A stretch of DNA of 10,284 bases from the NCBI GenBank assembly GCA_024275775.1, contig JAJRYM010000224.1, positions 1 to 10,284 on the forward strand, written 5' to 3'. This document shows, in pieces, positions 6,989 through 10,284 of this stretch. The translations under genes and the position numbers were made by a program. Within the stretch, counting starts at the first letter, position 1. The number at the start of each line of letters is the position of its first letter. This DNA is from Nitrospirota bacterium. GTDB taxonomy: Bacteria > Nitrospinota_A > UBA7883 > JACRGQ01. The notes below the pieces were generated by a model. The model saw nothing but the letters and a program-made list of their open reading frames with translations. It was not told the origin of the DNA and did not search any database.

Positions 6989-6997
6989 ATTATATCA
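6989..6997 (-). promoter_or_regulatory. Candidate extended -10 promoter for the gspA operon
   Basis: On the minus strand the sequence reads TGATATAAT, a consensus -10 box (TATAAT, 6994-6989) with the extended TGn element. The -35 position holds only a weak match (around 7013-7018), as is common for extended -10 promoters. Transcription would start near 6982 and leave a leader of roughly 66 bases before the gspA ATG. It is the best sigma-70-like site seen in the only sizeable gap of the window. Confidence 0.55.
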
Positions 6998-7004
6998 CTT
7001 CCCC

Positions 7005-7028
7005 AAAAATAAAGCGAAATTGAGCGCT
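7005..7028 (-). terminator. Weak candidate terminator after rpsS
   Basis: About 50 bases past the rpsS stop the minus strand reads AGCG, an 8-base loop, CGCT, then TTATTTTT. The stem (7025-7028 with 7013-7016) is only 4 bp, so termination would be poor or depend on something else. Between it and rpsS lies a 24-base pyrimidine run on this strand (7074-7051). Without a better stem, readthrough from the ribosomal operon into gspA is quite possible. Confidence 0.25.
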
Positions 7029-7076
7029 ACGGAAGCAGGCTATGCGGGTAGAAGAGGAAAGGAAAAAGGAAAAACG
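7029..7076. other. Gap after rpsS with a purine/pyrimidine strand bias
   Basis: This is part of the 161-base gap between rpsS and gspA. Positions 7051-7074 are all purines on the plus strand (24 bases), hence all pyrimidines in the rpsS transcript. No open frame with ribosomal-protein similarity and no rplV remnant was seen on either strand. The run could be a Rho-related or protein-binding pyrimidine tract, or simply AT-rich drift. Confidence 0.3.
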
Positions 7077-7343
7077 CTATTTTTTACCTGCGGCGTGGGA
7101 CTTAAAAACTCTTGTCGGAGCAAACTCCCCAAGCTTGTGACCCACCATGTTCTCTGTCATGTAAATCGGCAGAAATTTTCTGCCGTTATGAATGGCTATG
7201 GTATGCCCAACGAAGTCCGGCGTAACGGTGCACCGCCGCGCCCATGTTTTATAGACCTTCTTTTTTCCGGTTCGATTAAGGTCAAGAATCTTGGCTTCCA
7301 GTTTAGCGTCTATATAAGGGCCTTTTTTTAATGAGCGGGACAC
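7077..7343 (-). CDS. rpsS: 30S ribosomal protein S19
   Basis: Head protein of the small subunit; contacts S13 and 16S rRNA near the A site. The 88 residues cover the whole family length: MSRSLKKGPYID at the start, then KTWARRCTVTPDFVGHTIAIHNGRK and MVGHKLGEFAPTR, the two S19 signatures. The start codon is GTG (7343-7341), set by a full AGGAGG on the minus strand (7358-7353) 9 bases upstream, inside the end of rplB. Only three bases separate the genes. In nearly all bacteria rplV follows; here the next gene in the same direction is gspA after 161 bases, so rpsS is the last gene of this segment. Stop is TAG. Confidence 0.97.
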   Translation of the reverse strand: MSRSLKKGPYIDAKLEAKILDLNRTGKKKVYKTWARRCTVTPDFVGHTIAIHNGRKFLPIYMTENMVGHKLGEFAPTRVFKSHAAGKK

Positions 7344-7346
7344 CGG

Positions 7347-8171
7347 CTATTTCCTCCTGCTTACGATAAACCTGTCGGAAGGTTTTCTGACTTTTCTGGT
7401 TTTGTATCCTTTAGTCGGCTTCCCCCATGGCGTACACGGGTGCCTTCCGCCGGACGTTTTACCTTCTCCGCCGCCGTGGGGATGATCCACGGGATTCATG
7501 ACAACGCCTCGGTTGTGGGGCATTCTGCCGAGCCAGCGTTTTCTGCCGGCTTTTCCGAGCGATACGGTATTTTTCTTAGAATTGCTTACAACGCCGACTG
7601 TCGCCCGGCATTCCACGGAAATCCGCCTTACTTCACCGGACGAAAGCTTCAACTGCGCCAGAGAACCTTCTCTAGCGACAAGCTGCGCCGAACCGCCCGC
7701 GCTTCTTACCATCTGCGCGCCTTTGCCGGGTCTCATCTCGATGGCGTGAATGAATGTTCCCACCGGAATTTTCTTCAGCGGAAGACAGCATCCAGCGGCG
7801 ATATTCGCCGACTCGCCGGATGAAACCGCGTCGCCGGCCTTTAGCCCTTCCGGAGCGATGATATACCGTTTCTCACCATCGGCGTAACAGAGAAGAGCTA
7901 TGCGCGCCGTTCTGTTGGGATCGTATTCCACGGCCTCCACTCTGGCCGGAATATTGTCCTTGTTGCGTTTAAAATCTATCAGCCGGTATTTTCGTTTATG
8001 ACCGCCGCCTCTAAAGCGAACAGTAATTCTTCCGTTGTTGTTGCGGGCGCTTATCCGTTTCTTGCCGAAAGTAAGCTGTTTTTCGGGTTTCTTTTTGTCA
8101 ATATCTTCAAGAAGAAGCGGGCGGTAATGCCTTCTGCCGGGAGATGTGGGGCTGATCTTTTTTTTCGGCAT
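7347..8171 (-). CDS. rplB: 50S ribosomal protein L2
   Basis: Primary 23S rRNA-binding protein next to the peptidyl-transferase centre; needed for subunit joining. The 274 residues match the usual size. VRFRGGGHKRKYRLIDFKR (51-69) is the N-terminal RNA-binding region, and MNPVDHPHGGGEGK (225-238) is the L2 signature; His230 corresponds to the functionally important His229 of E. coli. The N-terminus MPKKKISPTSPGRRHYRPLL is more lysine-rich than the common MAIKKYKPTSPGRR form but keeps TSPGRR. The ATG shares its A with the rplW stop (TAATG), and AGAGGA lies about 7 bases upstream. Nothing looks damaged. Confidence 0.98.
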   Translation of the reverse strand: MPKKKISPTSPGRRHYRPLLLEDIDKKKPEKQLTFGKKRISARNNNGRITVRFRGGGHKRKYRLIDFKRNKDNIPARVEAVEYDPNRTARIALLCYADGEKRYIIAPEGLKAGDAVSSGESANIAAGCCLPLKKIPVGTFIHAIEMRPGKGAQMVRSAGGSAQLVAREGSLAQLKLSSGEVRRISVECRATVGVVSNSKKNTVSLGKAGRKRWLGRMPHNRGVVMNPVDHPHGGGEGKTSGGRHPCTPWGKPTKGYKTRKVRKPSDRFIVSRRK

Positions 8172-8470
8172 TATTCAATCCTCTCGAAAATTTCTATGGT
8201 GTCCCCTTCTTTCAGCGACACAATAGCCTTTTTATAGCCCGGTTTTCTGCCTTCATATTTGCCAAGCCGTTTAGGTTTGGAAGGAGTATTGACGATTCTC
8301 ACGCTCGCGGCCTTTACGTTGAAAATTTTGTAAATCGCTTCCGCCACCTGCCGCTTGTTCGCGCGGGAGTCAACCTTGAAAACAAGCTGGTTCCGATGGT
8401 CGCGGAGATCCGTTGCTTTCTCCGTCAGCAGTGGAGACCTGATGATATCAAAATGCGAAGAAGCGTTCAT
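8171..8470 (-). CDS. rplW: 50S ribosomal protein L23
   Basis: Early-assembling large-subunit protein at the polypeptide exit, where it forms the docking site for trigger factor and SRP. 99 residues, normal length. DIIRSPLLTEKATDL (9-23) is the family's opening motif (IIxPxxTEKA), KRQVAEAIYKIFNVKAASVRIVNTPSK the central helix-strand core, and KRLGKYEGRKPGYKKAIVSLKEGDTIEIF the basic tail. The ATG overlaps the rplD stop (ATGA), with AGAGG 8 bases upstream, and the stop overlaps the rplB start by one base. Translation of rplD, rplW and rplB is therefore likely coupled. Confidence 0.97.
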   Translation of the reverse strand: MNASSHFDIIRSPLLTEKATDLRDHRNQLVFKVDSRANKRQVAEAIYKIFNVKAASVRIVNTPSKPKRLGKYEGRKPGYKKAIVSLKEGDTIEIFERIE

Positions 8471-9093
8471 CCTTCAAACCTCTTTTCAATACCGGCCAGC
8501 GCGTCGACCGTAATAATGACAACCTCCGCCCGTAAAAGATCGTAAACGTTAAGCCCTGCCGTGGGAAGAAGCTTTACGTACGGGATATTGCGCGCCGCGC
8601 GGATAAAATTCTCGTTCGGCTCTCCATACACGACCAGAGCAGGCGTCCTTTTGTCTATTGCCGCCAGCAGTTCAACGGCCTGTTTTGTTTTAACTTCATC
8701 AAGTTTCAGACTGTCCGCCACCACAAGACGGCCAGCCTGAAGGATGGCCGTCAGAGCGGAAGTCAAAGCGGTTTTTCTCATTTTTTTCGTTACGCTCTGG
8801 GAATAGTCCCTCGGTTTCGGGCCGAATGTAATGCCGCCGCCGCGCCAGAGCGGAGAACGGTTTGTGCCTGCCCGCGCACGGCCGGTTCCTTTCTGTTTCC
8901 ACGGCTTGGCGCCGCCGCCGCGAATTTCCCGGCGGGTTTTCGTGGAATGGGTGCCTGCTCTCCTGCCCGCCAGTTGAGCGTTAACGACCTGATGAACGGC
9001 CGCTTTTTTAATCTCGGCCGAAAAGATATTTTCCGGCAGATCCACGCTTTTCACCGCACTGTCGGCGGAATTAATAACATCAACTTTTGGCAT
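8467..9093 (-). CDS. rplD: 50S ribosomal protein L4
   Basis: Large-subunit protein with a loop that lines the exit tunnel; in E. coli it also represses its own S10 operon and inhibits RNase E, though no such leader can be judged here because the operon start is outside. 208 residues. The tunnel loop is intact: RAGTHSTKTRREIRGGGAKPWKQKGTGRARAGTNRSPLWRGGG (about 45-87), with KPWKQKGTGRAR the signature. The C-terminal half ends in the usual LNVYDLLRAEVVIITVDAL. It starts two bases after rplC with AGGA about 11 bases before the ATG, and overlaps rplW by four bases. Confidence 0.97.
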   Translation of the reverse strand: MPKVDVINSADSAVKSVDLPENIFSAEIKKAAVHQVVNAQLAGRRAGTHSTKTRREIRGGGAKPWKQKGTGRARAGTNRSPLWRGGGITFGPKPRDYSQSVTKKMRKTALTSALTAILQAGRLVVADSLKLDEVKTKQAVELLAAIDKRTPALVVYGEPNENFIRAARNIPYVKLLPTAGLNVYDLLRAEVVIITVDALAGIEKRFEG

Positions 9094-9095
9094 AA

Positions 9096-9749
9096 TTAGT
9101 TCTTTCCTTTGCCGTTTCTGTCGGATTTAACGACTTCCACCAGCCCGCCGTTGGGGCCGGGAATGCCGCCCACTATCAGCAGAAGGTTTTTGTCTTTGAC
9201 AACTTTATAAATTCTCTGGTTAACAAGTGTAACCTTGTTATTTCCCATGTGTCCCGGCATCTTCCGCCCTTTGATGACGCGCGCCGGCTCGGTGGCGTTT
9301 CCTATCGAACCGCCGTGGCGAAACATTTCATGCGAACCTCTCGTGGCCGACTGGCCGCCGAACCCGTACCGCTTGAAAACTCCGGCGAAACCCCTGCCCT
9401 TTGAAGTGCCGGATATTTTCACCTGTTCGCCATCTTCAAAGATTTCAACCGTCAGCTTTTTGCCGGGATTGTACGGGGCGATATCGTCCACCCTGAATTC
9501 TTTAAGATATTTCATCGGTTTAAGATCGGCCTTTTTGCAGTGCCCCATAAGAGGTTTCGGCGCTTTCTTCTTGTGCTTTTTGGTTATCTCTGCAAAGCCA
9601 AGCTGTACGGCGTCATATCCGTCCTTCTCTTTGGTTTTCACCTGCACCGCGCGGCATTCACCCATCTCCAGAACCGTCACGGGAAGGCAGTTCCCCTTTT
9701 CGTCGAATATCTGGGTCATTCCGACCTTCTTGCCAAGTAGTCCTATCAT
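9096..9749 (-). CDS. rplC: 50S ribosomal protein L3
   Basis: Assembly initiator of the large subunit; its long loop reaches toward the peptidyl-transferase centre. 217 residues: MIGLLGKKVGMTQIFDEKG at the start and SGTSKGRGFAGVFKRYGF (113-130) are family signatures, and GRKMPGHMGN (161-170) closes the loop. The residue matching Gln150 of E. coli, the PrmB methylation site after GSIG, is Asn151 here, so that modification is not expected at this position; many other bacteria also lack Gln there. No good SD precedes the ATG (AGAAAA), and rpsJ ends four bases upstream, so expression probably depends on coupling to rpsJ. Confidence 0.97.
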   Translation of the reverse strand: MIGLLGKKVGMTQIFDEKGNCLPVTVLEMGECRAVQVKTKEKDGYDAVQLGFAEITKKHKKKAPKPLMGHCKKADLKPMKYLKEFRVDDIAPYNPGKKLTVEIFEDGEQVKISGTSKGRGFAGVFKRYGFGGQSATRGSHEMFRHGGSIGNATEPARVIKGRKMPGHMGNNKVTLVNQRIYKVVKDKNLLLIVGGIPGPNGGLVEVVKSDRNGKGKN

Positions 9750-9753
9750 TTTT

Positions 9754-10068
9754 CTACAGCTTTATTTCTATATCTACACCGGACGACAGGTCGAGCTCCA
9801 TCAGCGCGTCCACAGTGCCGGATGTCGGCTCGAGTATGTCCAGTATTCTTTTATGGGTTCTGATTTCCATCTGGTCTCGTGATTTTTTATCCACGTGAGG
9901 CGAGCAGAGAACAGTCCACTTATTGATTATGGTCGGAAGCGGAATGGGGCCAATAACCTTCGCTCCGGTATTGCGCGCCGTGGTGACGATTTCTTTCACC
10001 GATTTATCCAGCACGCGGCTGTCGTACGCTTTCAGCCGGATTCTTATTTTCTGCCTCTGCTCCGTCAT
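9754..10068 (-). CDS. rpsJ: 30S ribosomal protein S10 / NusE
   Basis: Small-subunit head protein that also acts as NusE, linking NusG-bound RNA polymerase to the leading ribosome. 104 residues, full length. KIRIRLKAYDSRVLDKS (8-24), TGAKVIGPIPLPT (34-46) and PHVDKKSRDQMEIRTHKRILDI (57-78) are the S10 signatures. The usual PTKR is PTIINKWTVL here, within normal variation. The ATG lies two bases after the tuf stop, with AGAG a few bases before it inside the end of tuf, so it is read as the gene after tuf in a str-S10 arrangement. Confidence 0.98.
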   Translation of the reverse strand: MTEQRQKIRIRLKAYDSRVLDKSVKEIVTTARNTGAKVIGPIPLPTIINKWTVLCSPHVDKKSRDQMEIRTHKRILDILEPTSGTVDALMELDLSSGVDIEIKL

Positions 10069-10070
10069 AA

Positions 10071-10284
10071 TTACTCTACTATCTCTGTTACCACGCCCGC
10101 GCCGATGGTATGTCCGCCCTCGCGGATGGCGAAGCGAAGTTCCTTTTCACACGCTATCGGCGTATGCAGTTCGGCGTTAATGCTCACGTTGTCTCCCGGC
10201 ATAACCATCTCAACCCCTTCAGGCAGAGTGACGGAACCGGTAACGTCGGTAGTACGGAAATAAAACTGCGGACGGTAGCCGTTA
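10071..10284 (-). CDS. tuf: Elongation factor Tu, C-terminal 70 residues (5' end outside window)
   Basis: GTPase that carries aminoacyl-tRNA to the ribosome. Only domain 3 is in the window. Read on the minus strand from 10283: NGYRPQFYFRTTDVTGSV, then a loop with MVMPGDNV, and REGGHTIGAGVVTEIVE ending at TAA (10073-10071). This is the EF-Tu C-terminus, with GGHTIGAG in place of the commoner GGRTVGAG. IF-2 or SelB would not have these segments. It sits two bases upstream of rpsJ, the classic tuf-rpsJ junction. The missing N-terminal part carries the GTP-binding motifs, so their state cannot be judged. Confidence 0.97.
   Translation of the reverse strand, partial: NGYRPQFYFRTTDVTGSVTLPEGVEMVMPGDNVSINAELHTPIACEKELRFAIREGGHTIGAGVVTEIVE

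Noticed and set aside
7020..7331. 103-codon plus-strand frame starting in the gap after rpsS
   Set aside because: Most of it is antisense to rpsS. The start lies in the purine-rich gap with purines everywhere, so an apparent ribosome site there means little.
7440..7823. 127-codon plus-strand frame opposite rplB
   Set aside because: Shadow of the conserved L2 sequence; no independent support.
9235..9882. 215-codon plus-strand open frame opposite rplC and rpsJ
   Set aside because: It lies fully antisense to well-conserved ribosomal genes, shows no family resemblance and is explained by codon bias on the other strand.

Overview
The window is chromosomal housekeeping DNA of a Gram-negative bacterium. 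An LptE-like lipoprotein implies LPS export, and a GspA/GspB pair implies type II secretion or a similar envelope machine. The long-N-terminus HflX, the M50 protease-trpS pair and the tuf-rpsJ order resemble deep-branching lineages of the Desulfobacterota/Nitrospirota kind; this is a family-resemblance guess, not a placement. No mobile element, CRISPR array, phage gene, tRNA or rRNA was seen. Genes are tightly packed, and the longest gap is 161 bases (6916-7076).

Layout. (1) 1-1440, minus strand: an intramembrane M50 metalloprotease followed by trpS (tryptophanyl-tRNA synthetase, C-terminus beyond the window), coupled by an ATGA overlap. (2) 1483-3630, plus strand: lptE then hflX, divergent from group 1. 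Neither has ATG, GTG or TTG where its conserved N-terminus begins; the best-placed codons are ATT and ATA, each behind a Shine-Dalgarno (SD) sequence. (3) 3620-6915, minus strand, converging on hflX with an 11-base overlap: gspA/exeA ATPase, gspB, and an exported six-bladed propeller protein of the SMP-30/gluconolactonase type. The group has its own candidate extended -10 promoter, with a 9-bp inverted repeat just downstream. (4) 7077-10284, minus strand: the tail of tuf, then rpsJ, rplC, rplD, rplW, rplB, rpsS with gaps or overlaps of 0-4 bases.

Functionally, group 4 supplies EF-Tu and the first six S10-operon ribosomal proteins. The usual continuation after rpsS (rplV, rpsC, rplP and so on) is absent, and the secretion operon follows instead. 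In group 3, GspA and GspB probably act as an inner-membrane complex that uses ATP and peptidoglycan binding to place an outer-membrane secretin; the propeller is a candidate partner or client. HflX (ribosome rescue/splitting GTPase) and LptE (LPS translocon lipoprotein) share an operon probably only by adjacency.

The points most worth a second look are the two non-canonical starts, the broken S10 operon, the operator-like dyad at the gspA promoter, and the propeller gene attached to gspAB. I found no convincing wholly new system in this window.
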